A stretch of DNA of 36,191 nt, taken from NCBI GenBank assembly GCA_025980335.1, contig JAICXO010000010.1, positions 1-36,191 on the forward strand, given 5' to 3'. Made by a program: the position numbers and the translations under genes. A model generated the notes under the pieces. The model had not been told where the DNA came from, did not search any database, and saw only the letters and a program-made list of their open reading frames with translations. Source of the stretch: Sphingomonas sp. (GTDB lineage Bacteria > Pseudomonadota > Alphaproteobacteria > Sphingomonadales > Sphingomonadaceae). Shown here in pieces: positions 24,481 to 33,318 of this stretch (its first letter is position 1; each line of letters begins with the position of its first letter).

Positions 24481-25676
24481 GCCGGCTTGCGCCGCCACCA
24501 GCGCGTGCGCGGCCCCGATTTCAGCACCGTCTTGCGGAACAGCTTCGCGCCCATTCGGAGAATGAGGGCGACCCACAGCGCCTGCCAGCAAATCGCGACG
24601 AGGTGCGGCCACCATTCGGGCTCCTGTGCGGCGCGGGCGAGCATGGTCATCGGCGAGGACAGGGGAAAGATTGCGGCGGCGAGCGCGGTTGGCGAATTGG
24701 GCGCTCCGATCGCGGTCGAGGCAAAGCCGAAGAACAGCACCTGCGCGAAGGTGACCGGCATCGACATCGTCTGCACCTCGCGCGCGGTCGAGGCCTGCGC
24801 GCCGATGGTCAGGAATGCAGCGCCCAGGAGCATGTAGTTCATTCCGAAATAAACGATCGCGAGCCCGAGGAAGCCGGTCCAGCCGACTGCCGGCGGCGGC
24901 AGCGTCTGCACCCCGCCGTGCTTGACGAACTGAATGATCAGCGCGCCCGTGCAGATCCAGACGACGATGCCGAGCACCGACGCCGCGAGCATCGCGAACA
25001 GCTTGCCGACGAACATGGCATCGATCGGCACTGCCGCGGCGATCACCTCGATGATCTTGTTCGATTTTTCCTCGATCAGCTGCGACAGCACCATGCCGGA
25101 GAGCAGGATGGTAAGGAAGAACAGCAGCATCTGTCCGTAGAGCGCCGTCGCCTGCCGGTCCTTCGCGAGCGACGCCGGCGCGGTCGGCGCGCTGGTGACG
25201 TGGATCAACGACGGTTCGGGCTCCTGCGGCGCGCGCGCATTGGCGACGATCAGGCGAAGCTGCCCGAGTGTCGTCGGGTCGCCGGCGACCGATCCTGTCA
25301 GCTTGGGCTGATCGAGGCCGCCGCTCAGCACGGCGCGGATCGGCGGGTCGCGGCTCGCGAGCAGCTTCTGCTGCTGCGCGACCAGATCGCCGGACGGCGT
25401 GTAATGGACGAGCTTGACGACCGCTGCATCGGTCAACGCCTGGGCTAGCTGCTGCCGCGCGTCGGACAGCCGGTCGAAGTCGCTGTCGCTCGACACCACC
25501 GCGACGATGGGGCGCTCGGTCTGGGTCGCGACGCGCGCGCCGATCCCGCCGAACACACCGCCGAGAAGCAGCGGGAACAACGGTCCGAGCAGGAAGAAGA
25601 TGAACGCCTTCGACAGGACCGTCGCGCCGAAGTCGCGCCGGGCAATGACGAACGCGGAGCGGGCGAAGCGCATCAT
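24477..25676 (-). CDS. ABC exporter permease, NatB-like (ABC-2 type)
   Basis: This is a 399-residue protein starting at the first ATG of ATGATG (25676), which overlaps the ATPase stop (ATGA); the ORF-track start upstream is inside the ATPase gene. One helix near the N-terminus (AFIFFLLGPLFPLLLGGVFGG) is followed by a periplasmic loop of about 150 residues. Five or six helices follow (LFFLTILLSGMVLSQL, LFAMLAASVLGIVVWIC and others). The motif LIEEKSNKIIEVIAAAVP is typical of the NatB/COG1668 permeases, which export sodium, drugs or unknown substrates with an ATPase partner. The partner ATPase is the gene directly upstream. Confidence 0.9.
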   Translation of the reverse strand: MMRFARSAFVIARRDFGATVLSKAFIFFLLGPLFPLLLGGVFGGIGARVATQTERPIVAVVSSDSDFDRLSDARQQLAQALTDAAVVKLVHYTPSGDLVAQQQKLLASRDPPIRAVLSGGLDQPKLTGSVAGDPTTLGQLRLIVANARAPQEPEPSLIHVTSAPTAPASLAKDRQATALYGQMLLFFLTILLSGMVLSQLIEEKSNKIIEVIAAAVPIDAMFVGKLFAMLAASVLGIVVWICTGALIIQFVKHGGVQTLPPPAVGWTGFLGLAIVYFGMNYMLLGAAFLTIGAQASTAREVQTMSMPVTFAQVLFFGFASTAIGAPNSPTALAAAIFPLSSPMTMLARAAQEPEWWPHLVAICWQALWVALILRMGAKLFRKTVLKSGPRTRWWRRKPA

Positions 25677-26632
25677 TGCACCTTCTCCTGCCCCATTTCG
25701 GCAGCGGCCTTGTTCCCCGCGATCGCGACGAACGCATCGTGAAGCCCCGGCCGCTCGATCGCGAGCGTGTCGATCCCCGCATTGCCGTCGATCAGTGCCT
25801 TGAGCAGCGGCTCGGGGCCGCCTTCGGGAAGCTCGAACACCCATTCATCGCCTTCGCGGCGCGCGGTTGCCGGAATGGCCGAGCGCCACGGACCGTCGGT
25901 TGCCCGCGTGCGCAGCCGGACGATCGGGCGGAGCCGCGCGCGCGCCTCGTCGACCCGGCCGTCGAAGGCGACCCTGCCCTTGGCGACGATCGCCACCCGC
26001 TCGCACAGCCGCTCGGCATGGGCGATCACGTGCGTCGAAAAAATGACGGTCGCGCCGGCGCGCGTCTCCCGCCTGATCAGCTCCTCGAGCCGTCCCTGGT
26101 TGATCGCATCGAGTCCCGCGAACGGCTCGTCGAGCACGATCAGCCGCGGACGGTGGACGATGGTGCCGAGCAGCTGCACCGTCTGCGCCATGCCTTTCGA
26201 GAGCGAGCGGATCGGCTTCTTCGCCCAGTCGCTGAGGCCATGCTCTTCGAGCAGCGCGGCGGCGCGACGGCGTCCCTCGGCGAGCGGCAGCCCGCGGAGC
26301 GCGCCCATGAATGCGATCGCTTCGCGTGCATGCATCGCCGGGTAGAGCCCGCGCTCCTCGGGCAGGTAGCCGACCTCCGGGGCGGCATCGAGCGGGCGTT
26401 CACGGCCGAGCACGCAACGGCTGCCGCTCGACGGGTCGATGATCCCGATCAGCATCCTGAGCGTCGTCGTCTTGCCGGCTCCATTGGGGCCGAGCAGGCC
26501 GTAGATTGAACCGGTCGGAACGTTGAGGCTGACACCGTCGACCGCACGCGTTTCGCCGAAATCCTTGACAAGATCGACGGCTTCGACCGCGATCGCACCG
26601 GAGGCTGCGGAGTGCGAAACCTGCTGGAGCAC
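25673..26632 (-). CDS. ABC exporter ATP-binding protein, NatA-like
   Basis: This is a 319-residue ATPase if started at the GTG at 26632, which has AGGGA six bases upstream. The ORF-track start lies inside the divergent queG gene. It carries Walker A (GLLGPNGAGKTTTLRM), a Q-loop-like region (VGYLPEERGLYP), the signature LSKGMAQ, Walker B (LIVLDEPFAGLD) and the switch His (FSTHVIAHAE). The C-terminal 80 residues form the extra domain common in NatA-type subunits. It works with the permease encoded next. The substrate is unknown. The GTG start leaves only 44 bases between this gene and queG, where both promoters must lie or overlap coding sequence. Confidence 0.91.
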   Translation of the reverse strand: MLQQVSHSAASGAIAVEAVDLVKDFGETRAVDGVSLNVPTGSIYGLLGPNGAGKTTTLRMLIGIIDPSSGSRCVLGRERPLDAAPEVGYLPEERGLYPAMHAREAIAFMGALRGLPLAEGRRRAAALLEEHGLSDWAKKPIRSLSKGMAQTVQLLGTIVHRPRLIVLDEPFAGLDAINQGRLEELIRRETRAGATVIFSTHVIAHAERLCERVAIVAKGRVAFDGRVDEARARLRPIVRLRTRATDGPWRSAIPATARREGDEWVFELPEGGPEPLLKALIDGNAGIDTLAIERPGLHDAFVAIAGNKAAAEMGQEKVQ

Positions 26633-26676
26633 TGAAATCCCTACGAAAATCGCCGCCGCCGATGTAGAGGCACGCT

Positions 26677-27750
26677 GTGCATAGGGGGCAAAGCCTTGAG
26701 GAAGCAATAAGGGCCAAGGCGGCCGAGCTTGGCTTTTCCGCCTGCGGCTTCGCACGCGCCGATGCCGCGGACGCGGCAGGACTGGACCTGCGCCAATGGC
26801 TCGAGGCCGGGCACCACGGGACGATGGGCTGGATGGAGGAGCGCGCGCACCACCGCGTCTCGCCGTTCGCGCTGTGGCCCGACGCGAAGTCTGCGATCGC
26901 GCTCGGCATGAGCTATGCGCCCGCATCCAACCCACTGAAGCTCGCCGGCCATCCGGAGCTCGGACGCATCTCGGTCTATGCACAGGGCGGCGATTACCAC
27001 AAGACCGTCAAGAAGGCGCTGAAAGCACTCGGCCGCTGGCTGGCGGAGCAGTCCGGGTGCGCGCTCAAGGTGTTCGTCGACACCGCGCCGGTGATGGAAA
27101 AGCCGCTCGCTCAGGCGGCCGGCATCGGCTGGCAAGGCAAGCACACCAATCTCGTCAGCCGGGAGCACGGCAGCTGGATGTTCCTCGGCGTCATTCTGAC
27201 CGGCATCGAGCTGGAGCCGGACGCGCCCGCGGACCACGGCGAGCATTGCGGAACCTGCTCGCGCTGCCTCGACGCGTGCCCGACGAAGGCATTCATCGGC
27301 CCGCACCGGATCGATGCCCGGCGCTGCATCTCCTACCTCACGATCGAGCACGAGGGGCCGATCCCGAATGAGCTGCGGAGCGCGATGGGCAACCGCATCT
27401 ACGGCTGCGACGATTGCCTCGCCGTCTGCCCGTGGAACCGCTTTGCCGATGCGGCGGCGGCGAACCGCGCCTTTCTCCCACGCGCCGAGCTTGCGGCGCC
27501 GCGGCTCGCCGACCTGCTCGCGCTCGACGATGCCTCGTTTCGCGAGATGTTCGCCGGATCGCCGATCAAGCGCATCGGCGTGAAGCGGATGATCCGCAAC
27601 TGCCTGATCGCCGCCGGCAACAGCGGCGACATTGCGCTAATCCCCGGGATCGAGCGGCATCTCGGCGACCCCGATCCGGTGATCGCCGAAGCCGCCGAAT
27701 GGGCGCTTGCTCAGCTCGGATATTCGAGCGCGGAGATGCAGGTCGCCTGA
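26677..27750 (+). CDS. queG: Epoxyqueuosine reductase
   Basis: This 357-residue enzyme is QueG, which reduces epoxyqueuosine to queuosine in the wobble position of tRNAs for Asp, Asn, His and Tyr, using cobalamin and two 4Fe-4S clusters. The cluster motifs CGTCSRCLDACPTKAF and CDDCLAVCPWNRF are complete. The N-terminal cobalamin-binding part includes SACGFARADAAD, and the C-terminal end has HEAT-like helices (AEAAEWALAQLG). The start is GTG at 26677, preceded by AGAGG at six bases. Its last 40 bases overlap the convergent lipoprotein gene on the other strand. Confidence 0.95.
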   Translation: MHRGQSLEEAIRAKAAELGFSACGFARADAADAAGLDLRQWLEAGHHGTMGWMEERAHHRVSPFALWPDAKSAIALGMSYAPASNPLKLAGHPELGRISVYAQGGDYHKTVKKALKALGRWLAEQSGCALKVFVDTAPVMEKPLAQAAGIGWQGKHTNLVSREHGSWMFLGVILTGIELEPDAPADHGEHCGTCSRCLDACPTKAFIGPHRIDARRCISYLTIEHEGPIPNELRSAMGNRIYGCDDCLAVCPWNRFADAAAANRAFLPRAELAAPRLADLLALDDASFREMFAGSPIKRIGVKRMIRNCLIAAGNSGDIALIPGIERHLGDPDPVIAEAAEWALAQLGYSSAEMQVA

Positions 27751-28067
27751 TCCGTATCGGCCCCCGTCGGCAGCCGCGTGTCGACGTGGGTCACCACCAT
27801 CGCCCCGTTCTGGCCCGGGTAGAGGTAGGCGTCGAGCACGCAATAATTGCCGCGGAACTGGAGCTTGAGGCTGGTCCCCTCCTGAATCTGAAGTGCGGGA
27901 CGGCCGAAGTGGGCGGTGAGGTCGCGCGGGGTCATGCCGGTGAGGCGTGTCGCCTCGCGTCGCGGCGGTTGCGGCTGCGCCGGCTGTTCGGCGGTGGGAG
28001 GCGCCTGCTGCGGACGGGTCGCGCAGGCTGCGAGGAGCAGGGTCGAAGCGAGGATCAGGCGGCGCAT
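27711..28067 (-). CDS. Small lipoprotein, possibly SmpA/BamE-like fold
   Basis: This is a 118-residue protein from the ATG at 28067; the ORF-track start lies deep in the adenosine kinase gene. It has a lipobox (LLAAC, Cys15), a Pro/Gln-rich linker and a compact domain starting LTGMTPRDLTAHFGRPALQI. The phrase G-MT--DL---FGRP is common in SmpA/BamE-type small periplasmic domains, though I would not assign a role in outer-membrane assembly. Two cysteines (NYCVLDAYLY and ATCISALEY) may form a disulfide. The reading frame overlaps the end of queG by 40 bases. Sphingomonads often carry such short lipoproteins of unknown function. Confidence 0.83.
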   Translation of the reverse strand: MRRLILASTLLLAACATRPQQAPPTAEQPAQPQPPRREATRLTGMTPRDLTAHFGRPALQIQEGTSLKLQFRGNYCVLDAYLYPGQNGAMVVTHVDTRLPTGADTDQATCISALEYPS

Positions 28068-28163
28068 GTGCGGACGATGCCCGCGCCGCCCCGCCGAGGC
28101 AAGGTTGCCCGTCGCCCAATGCACCGCTAGGCGCGCGGCTCCCCCTGATTTTCCGGAGTGCTC

Positions 28164-29159
28164 ATGACCGACCGCTGCCTCGACGTGCTCGCCATCGGCA
28201 ATGCGATCGTCGACGTGATCGCCGACGCCGGCGACGATTTCCTCGCTCGCGAGGGCATGCACAAGGGCGCGATGCGGCTGATCGACGAGGCGGAAGCGAC
28301 GCGCCTCTACGAGGCGATGGGTCCCGGCCGCGAGCTCAGCGGCGGCTCGGCCGGAAACACCGTCGCGGGCGTCGCCTCGCTCGGTCTCCGCGCCGGCTTC
28401 ATCGGCCAGCTCGCCGACGACCAGCTCGGCGAAATCTATGCGCACGACATTCGCAGCCTCGGGATCGCGTTCACGACCCCGATGCGCAGCGACGTCGGCG
28501 CGAGCGCGCGCTGCCTGGTGCTGGTCACGCCAGACGCGCAGCGGACCATGAACACCTTCCTCGGCGCCGCGCAAAGGCTCGGGCCCGATGCGGTCGACCC
28601 AGCGGAAGTCGCCGATGCGCAGATCCTCTATCTCGAAGGCTATTTGTGGGACCCCGACGAGCCTCGACGGGCGATGATCAAGGCGATCGAGGCTGCGCAC
28701 GCGGCAGGAACGAAGGTCGCCTTCACCTTGTCGGACAGCTTCGTCGTGGACCGCCACCGCACCGACCTGTGGCAGCTGTTCCGCGAGCGCCGGGTCGACA
28801 TATTGTTCGCCAACGAGGCGGAGATCATGAGCCTCGCCGAACATGACAGCGCCGAGGATGCGGCACTTGCCGTCGCTGCGGAAGTCCCGACCGTCGTCGT
28901 TACCTGCGGCGAACAAGGTGCGTTCGCGCTGTCGAACGGCCATCGCTACGCCGCTGCCGCGGAGCCGATCCGCGCGCTCGTCGATACGACGGGCGCCGGC
29001 GACCTGTTCGCTGCGGGCTACCTCGCGGGCGAAGCGCGTGGGCTCGGACCCGAACGCTCGCTACGGCTCGGGGCCATCGCCGCAGCGGAAGTGATCCAGC
29101 ACTACGGCGCGCGCCCCGAGGCGGACCTCAGGACGTTTGCCGGCGACTTGCTCGGCTGA
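28164..29159 (+). CDS. Adenosine kinase (PfkB family)
   Basis: This 331-residue PfkB-family sugar kinase has motifs ELSGGSAGNTVAGVASLG (N-terminal signature) and DTTGAGDLFAAGYLAG (C-terminal signature with the anion hole and catalytic Asp). The family phosphorylates adenosine or related nucleosides and sugars with ATP. The N-terminal LAIGNAIVDVIADA and the overall length fit the alphaproteobacterial adenosine kinase group best. The ATG at 28164 is chosen over the GTG of the ORF track because GGAG lies five bases before it. It converges on the amino acid permease gene with a 9-base gap. Confidence 0.9.
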   Translation: MTDRCLDVLAIGNAIVDVIADAGDDFLAREGMHKGAMRLIDEAEATRLYEAMGPGRELSGGSAGNTVAGVASLGLRAGFIGQLADDQLGEIYAHDIRSLGIAFTTPMRSDVGASARCLVLVTPDAQRTMNTFLGAAQRLGPDAVDPAEVADAQILYLEGYLWDPDEPRRAMIKAIEAAHAAGTKVAFTLSDSFVVDRHRTDLWQLFRERRVDILFANEAEIMSLAEHDSAEDAALAVAAEVPTVVVTCGEQGAFALSNGHRYAAAAEPIRALVDTTGAGDLFAAGYLAGEARGLGPERSLRLGAIAAAEVIQHYGARPEADLRTFAGDLLG

Positions 29160-29168
29160 ACGCCAGCC

Positions 29169-30821
29169 TCAGTCGCGCTCGCCAATATCCGCCGGCGGCG
29201 CGGGCGCATTGGGCATCGGCGCCACGCCGATCGACCGGGGCGCGTCGGGCGAGACCTCCGGTACCTCGACGATCCCGCGCGCGACGTTGCTGTGGCGGTA
29301 GCCGTAGAGGAAGTAGATGATGAGGCCGAGCACCGTCCAGCTGACGAACAGCAGCTTCGATTCGATGTTCAAATTGACGAACAGCAGCACGCAGCCGGCG
29401 ATCGACAGCGGCGCGACGACGAACAGTGCGGGGGTGCGGAAAGGCCGCGGTCGGCTCGGGTCCTTCTTGCGCAATATCATCACGCCAAGCGACACCGCCG
29501 CAAAGGCGAACAATGTTCCCGCGTTCGAATAATCAGCGAGCGTGCCAACCGGAAGGAACGCCGCCGCAATCGCCACGAAGATGCCGGTGACGATGGTCAC
29601 GATGTAGGGTGTCCTGAAGCGGTCGTGGACCGTCGACAGCCGCTCCGGAAGCAGGCCGTCGCGTGCCATCACGAAGAAGATCCGGGTCTGGCCGTACATC
29701 ATCAGCAGCACGACCGAAGGAAGCGCGATGGCCGCGGCGAGACCGACCAGATTGCCGAAGATGGGACTCGAAACCTGGCGCAGGATGAAGGCGAGTGCTT
29801 CCTTCGAGCAGACGGTCGGCGCATTCGCGGCGTGGCAGGCGGCCGAGGCATAGAGCTCGGGCGAGCCCTCCTTGAACGCAAGGCCGGTCGCCGGGTTGAT
29901 GAGCGGCTCCGCGCCGTACGAGCCGACCACACCCGCGGACACGAGCAGGTAGAAAACGGTGCAGATGAGAAGGCTGCCGATCAGACCGATCGGCACGTTT
30001 CGCTGCGGGTTCTTGGTTTCTTCAGCCGCGGTCGAGACTGCATCGAACCCGACATAGGCAAAGAAGATCGATGCCGCAGCGCCGAGGATTCCTGTGCCCG
30101 ACGAGCTCAGCGGGTTGCCCCACCCACGCGGCGCGAACGGATGGAAGTTCGCCATGTGACCGGTGACCATCGGCAAGGTGATGACGAGGAACAGCGTCAG
30201 CGCCGCGATCTTGATGACCACCAGGACCGCATTGAAGGTGGCGCTTTCCTTGGTCCCGATGACGAGCAGGGTCGTCACAAGCGCGACGACGAGGACTGCG
30301 GGCAGGTTGAATATGCCGCCGACTTCGCCGCCCTGGAGAAAGCCCCACTGGATCGGGGGACCCACGGCCAGCGCATGCGGTATGTGGACGCCGATGGAGT
30401 TGAGCAGCCCGGTGATGAATCCGGACCATCCGACCGCGACCGCGCTGGCGCCCAGCGCATATTCGAGGATCAGCGCCCAGCCGACCAGCCACGCGACGAT
30501 CTCGCCCATGACAGCATAGGAATAGGTGTAGGCCGAGCCGGCGACCGGCACCATCGAGGCAAGTTCGGAATAGCAGAGAGCGGCAACCGCGCAGACTGCG
30601 CCCGCGACCATGAAGCTGACCATCATGCCGGGACCGGCCTTCTGCGCGGCCGTTGCCGTCAGCACGAAAATGCCGGTGCCGATCACCGCGCCGATTCCGA
30701 GCAAGGTCAGCTGGAAAGCGCCAAGCGAGCGCTTGAGCGCCTTCTTTTCGGCCGTCGCGAGGATTTCGTCGAGCGGCTTGATCCGGCCGCGGCCCGGGGC
30801 GCGCGGTGCTATGGTCGCCAT
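29169..30821 (-). CDS. Amino acid permease, APC superfamily (CAT type)
   Basis: This 550-residue transporter has 12 to 14 membrane helices and the APC hallmark GIGAVIGTGIFVLTATAAQKAGPG in its first helix. It also has YSELASMVPVAGSAYTYSY and FFAYVGFDAVSTAAEETKNPQRN. It is closest in style to cationic or branched-chain amino acid transporters such as YfnA/CAT. The start is taken at ATG 30821 (MATIAPRAPGR), because GAGGGG lies at a good distance. The ATG two codons upstream at 30827 is too close to it. The C-terminal tail is Pro/Ala-rich and cytosolic. Substrate specificity cannot be read here. Confidence 0.92.
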   Translation of the reverse strand: MATIAPRAPGRGRIKPLDEILATAEKKALKRSLGAFQLTLLGIGAVIGTGIFVLTATAAQKAGPGMMVSFMVAGAVCAVAALCYSELASMVPVAGSAYTYSYAVMGEIVAWLVGWALILEYALGASAVAVGWSGFITGLLNSIGVHIPHALAVGPPIQWGFLQGGEVGGIFNLPAVLVVALVTTLLVIGTKESATFNAVLVVIKIAALTLFLVITLPMVTGHMANFHPFAPRGWGNPLSSSGTGILGAAASIFFAYVGFDAVSTAAEETKNPQRNVPIGLIGSLLICTVFYLLVSAGVVGSYGAEPLINPATGLAFKEGSPELYASAACHAANAPTVCSKEALAFILRQVSSPIFGNLVGLAAAIALPSVVLLMMYGQTRIFFVMARDGLLPERLSTVHDRFRTPYIVTIVTGIFVAIAAAFLPVGTLADYSNAGTLFAFAAVSLGVMILRKKDPSRPRPFRTPALFVVAPLSIAGCVLLFVNLNIESKLLFVSWTVLGLIIYFLYGYRHSNVARGIVEVPEVSPDAPRSIGVAPMPNAPAPPADIGERD

Positions 30822-30902
30822 TTCCATTCCCCTCAGAAGGACATTTGCGCGCGACCCTAACGGCTGATGCCCCGAGGGCAATCCTCTTTCGATAGGCGGC
30901 GG

Positions 30903-31280
30903 CTATCGCGCGAGCATCGGTCCGAGCGGCCGGCCGGCGAAGATGTGCGCATGCAAGTGCGGCACTTCCTGGCCCGAGTTCATGCCGACATTGGCGAGCA
31001 CGCGATACCCTTCCCCGATCAGCCCCGCCTGCCGGGCGATGCGTCCGACGGCGCGGACGAACGCCGCGATCTCCTCGTCGGAGGCCTTTGCGGAAAAATC
31101 GTCCCACGAGACGTAGGGTCCCTTGGGGATCACCAGGATATGCGTGGGCGCGAGCGGGTTGATGTCGTGAAAGGCGAGCACATGCTCGTCTTCATAGACC
31201 TTGTTCGACGGGATCTCGCCGCGAAGGATTTTCGCGAAGATGTTGCTGTCGTCGTACGGCTGCGTTGCGTCGATCGGCAT
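30903..31280 (-). CDS. HIT-family (HINT-like) nucleotide hydrolase
   Basis: This 125-residue protein has the HIT family pattern: NIFAKILRGEIPSNKVYEDE at the N-terminus, PTHILVIPK, and the catalytic histidine triad PHLHAHIFAGRPLG. HINT proteins hydrolyse adenosine phosphoramidates and similar nucleotide conjugates in the cytosol. The length and motifs are standard and complete. It is divergent from sspB with a 46-base gap, and it lies about 80 bases upstream of the amino acid permease on the same strand. Just past its stop, CGATAG and CTATCG form a small stem (30890-30908) without a T-run. Confidence 0.94.
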   Translation of the reverse strand: MPIDATQPYDDSNIFAKILRGEIPSNKVYEDEHVLAFHDINPLAPTHILVIPKGPYVSWDDFSAKASDEEIAAFVRAVGRIARQAGLIGEGYRVLANVGMNSGQEVPHLHAHIFAGRPLGPMLAR

Positions 31281-31326
31281 GTCTGACTCCGCTTGACCGG
31301 CTTTCTGTGCCCGCTACCACGAAGCG

Positions 31327-31821
31327 ATGAGCGACGAGACTCCCGAAAGCCTGATCCCGTACGACGAAATCGTCCAGGACGCGCTTCGGGCCGTGGTCGG
31401 ACGGGTTCTTCGCGAAGTCGAGGAATCGGGCGGTCTTCCCGGCGAGCACCATTTCTACATCACCTTCAAGACCCGGCTTCCCGGCGTCTCGATCCCCAAG
31501 CACCTGCTCGAGCGCTTCCCCGACGAGATGACGATCGTCATCCAGCACCGCTTCTGGGACCTCAAGGTGGAGGAAGATTCGTTCACCGTCGGTCTGTCGT
31601 TCGGCGGCGTGCCGTCGACGCTTCATGTGCCGTTCGCGGCGGTCACCCAGTTCCATGACCCGGCGGTCGAGTTCGCCCTGACGTTCCACGCCGACTCCGC
31701 CGAAGCGCCCGCCGAGGAGCATGAGCAGGCGGAGAACGACGCGCCGGGGGACGACGCGGGCGAAGAGCCACGCGAGGACGGCTCGAACGTCGTCAGCGTC
31801 GACTTCACGCGGAAGAAGTGA
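31327..31821 (+). CDS. sspB: SspB, ClpXP adaptor (alphaproteobacterial type)
   Basis: This 164-residue protein has the SspB-alpha pattern: LIPYDEIVQDALRAVVGRVL, HHFYITFKTRLPGVSIP, MTIVIQHRFWDL and FGGVPSTLHVPFAAV. SspB delivers ssrA-tagged and some regulatory proteins to the ClpXP protease. A long acidic linker (EEHEQAENDAPGDDAGEEPRED) leads to a short conserved end, VVSVDFTRKK, which is the part expected to bind ClpX. All features are as in the family. It precedes fumarase on the same strand, with a palindromic repeat between. Confidence 0.94.
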   Translation: MSDETPESLIPYDEIVQDALRAVVGRVLREVEESGGLPGEHHFYITFKTRLPGVSIPKHLLERFPDEMTIVIQHRFWDLKVEEDSFTVGLSFGGVPSTLHVPFAAVTQFHDPAVEFALTFHADSAEAPAEEHEQAENDAPGDDAGEEPREDGSNVVSVDFTRKK

Positions 31822-31828
31822 CGCGGCA

Positions 31829-31903
31829 CCCCGGGCTTGACCCGGGGCCTGCCCTTTCTACTGCCGCTGACGAAGAAAACGCAGGTCCCGGCTCAGGGCC
31901 GGG
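31829..31903. repeat. Paired palindromes of a REP-like intergenic element
   Basis: Two hairpin arms lie between sspB and fumC: CCCCGGG-CTTGA-CCCGGGG (31829-31847) and CCCGGC-TCAGG-GCCGGG (31887-31903), with 39 bases between. Sequences of this kind are commonly scattered between genes in sphingomonads and relatives, which is established knowledge from memory. The ORF track reads through it in the fumarase frame, but it is outside the enzyme. It may end sspB transcription or stabilise the mRNA. Confidence 0.65.
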
Positions 31904-31923
31904 ATGACGAATTGAGGTCCTTC

Positions 31924-33318
31924 ATGCCCAATGACACCCGCACCGAAAGCGACAGCTTCGGGCCGATTGCAGTCCCTGCCGACGCCTACTGGGGGGCGCA
32001 GACCGAGCGCTCCGTGGAGAACTTCCCGTTCGGCCCGCGCGAGCAGATGCCGGTCGAGATCGTCCATGCACTCGGCATCGTCAAGCAGGCGGCGGCGCGG
32101 GTGAACGCCCGCATCGGCGGCCTCGACCCGAAGCTCGCCGAGGTGATCCAGCAGGCTGCCGGCGAAGTTGCGCGCGGGGACCTCGACAGCCAGTTTCCGC
32201 TGGTCATCTGGCAGACCGGGTCGGGCACGCAGTCGAACATGAACGCCAACGAAGTGATCGCCGGCCGCGCCAACGAGATCCTCACCGGCAAGCGCGGCGG
32301 CAAGGCACCGGTCCATCCCAACGACCAGGTCAACAAGAGCCAGTCGTCGAACGACAGCTTCCCGACGGCGATGCACATCGCTGCCGCGCTCGCGGTCCAC
32401 CACCGGCTCCTGCCGGCGCTGAGGACGATGCACGCCGAGCTCGCCAAAAAGGCCAAGGACTGGGACGAGATCGTGAAGATCGGGCGCACCCACCTCCAGG
32501 ATGCGACGCCGCTGACGCTCGGCCAGGAGTTTTCAGGCTACGCCGCGCAGCTGCAGGACTGCATCGAGCGGGTCGAAGGCACGCTTCCGCGGCTGATGCG
32601 CCTCGCCCAGGGCGGGACCGCCGTCGGGACCGGACTCAATACGCCGAAGGGCTTCGGCGAGGAGTTCGCGAAGGAAGTGTCGAACCTGACTCGGCTGCCG
32701 TTCGCCTCGGCGGCGAACAAGTTCGCCGAGCTCGCCGCGCACGACACGCTCGTCGAGCTTTCGGGCGTGCTCAACACGATCGCGGTGGCGGTGACCAAGA
32801 TTGCCAACGACATCCGCCTCCTGGGCTCGGGACCGCGCACGGGCTTCGGCGAGCTGAAGCTGCCAGAGAACGAGCCGGGAAGCTCGATCATGCCCGGCAA
32901 GGTCAACCCGACCCAGGCCGAGATGCTGACGATGGTCGCAGCGCAGGTGATGGGAAACCACGTGGCGGTGACCATCGGGGGGCTCCAGGGCCATCTCGAA
33001 CTCAACGTATTCAAGCCGCTGATCGGGGCAAACGTGATCCGCTCGATCAACCTGCTGTCGACGGGCATGGAAAGCTTCACCCAGCGGATGCTCGCGGGGG
33101 CGGAGCCGAACGTCGAGCGGATCATCGACCTGATGAACCGCTCGCTGATGCTCGTCACCGCGCTCGCGCCGGAGATCGGCTATGACAATGCTGCAGCCAT
33201 CGCCAAGCACGCGCACAAGACCGGCCAGACGCTCAAGGAAGCGGGGCTGGAGCTCGGCCTCGTCGACGAGGAGACCTTTGACCGGGTAGTGAAACCGGAG
33301 ACGATGGTCGGGCGCTAG
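31924..33318 (+). CDS. fumC: Fumarate hydratase, class II
   Basis: This 464-residue enzyme has the fumarase/aspartase signature [13 protein letters not shown] and the motifs [29 protein letters not shown] and [17 protein letters not shown]. It interconverts fumarate and malate in the citric acid cycle without an iron-sulfur cluster. The ORF-track start at 31837 adds 29 residues encoded by the palindromic repeat. The ATG at 31924 ([13 protein letters not shown]) is correct, with GAGG six bases upstream and the usual family N-terminus. Its stop overlaps the stop of the convergent PagL-like gene in CTAG. Aconitase, another cycle enzyme, begins 2.6 kb downstream. Confidence 0.95.
   Translation: MPNDTRTESDSFGPIAVPADAYWGAQTERSVENFPFGPREQMPVEIVHALGIVKQAAARVNARIGGLDPKLAEVIQQAAGEVARGDLDSQFPLVIWQTGSGTQSNMNANEVIAGRANEILTGKRGGKAPVHPNDQVNKSQSSNDSFPTAMHIAAALAVHHRLLPALRTMHAELAKKAKDWDEIVKIGRTHLQDATPLTLGQEFSGYAAQLQDCIERVEGTLPRLMRLAQGGTAVGTGLNTPKGFGEEFAKEVSNLTRLPFASAANKFAELAAHDTLVELSGVLNTIAVAVTKIANDIRLLGSGPRTGFGELKLPENEPGSSIMPGKVNPTQAEMLTMVAAQVMGNHVAVTIGGLQGHLELNVFKPLIGANVIRSINLLSTGMESFTQRMLAGAEPNVERIIDLMNRSLMLVTALAPEIGYDNAAAIAKHAHKTGQTLKEAGLELGLVDEETFDRVVKPETMVGR

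Noticed and set aside
29292-30860. 522-residue plus-strand ORF
   Set aside because: It is the shadow of the amino acid permease gene; hydrophobic helices on one strand give a charged Arg/Asp/Glu/His frame on the other.
31837-31923. N-terminal extension of fumarase in the ORF track
   Set aside because: The 29 residues are encoded by the palindromic repeat, and the ATG at 31924 has a good ribosome site and the usual family N-terminus.
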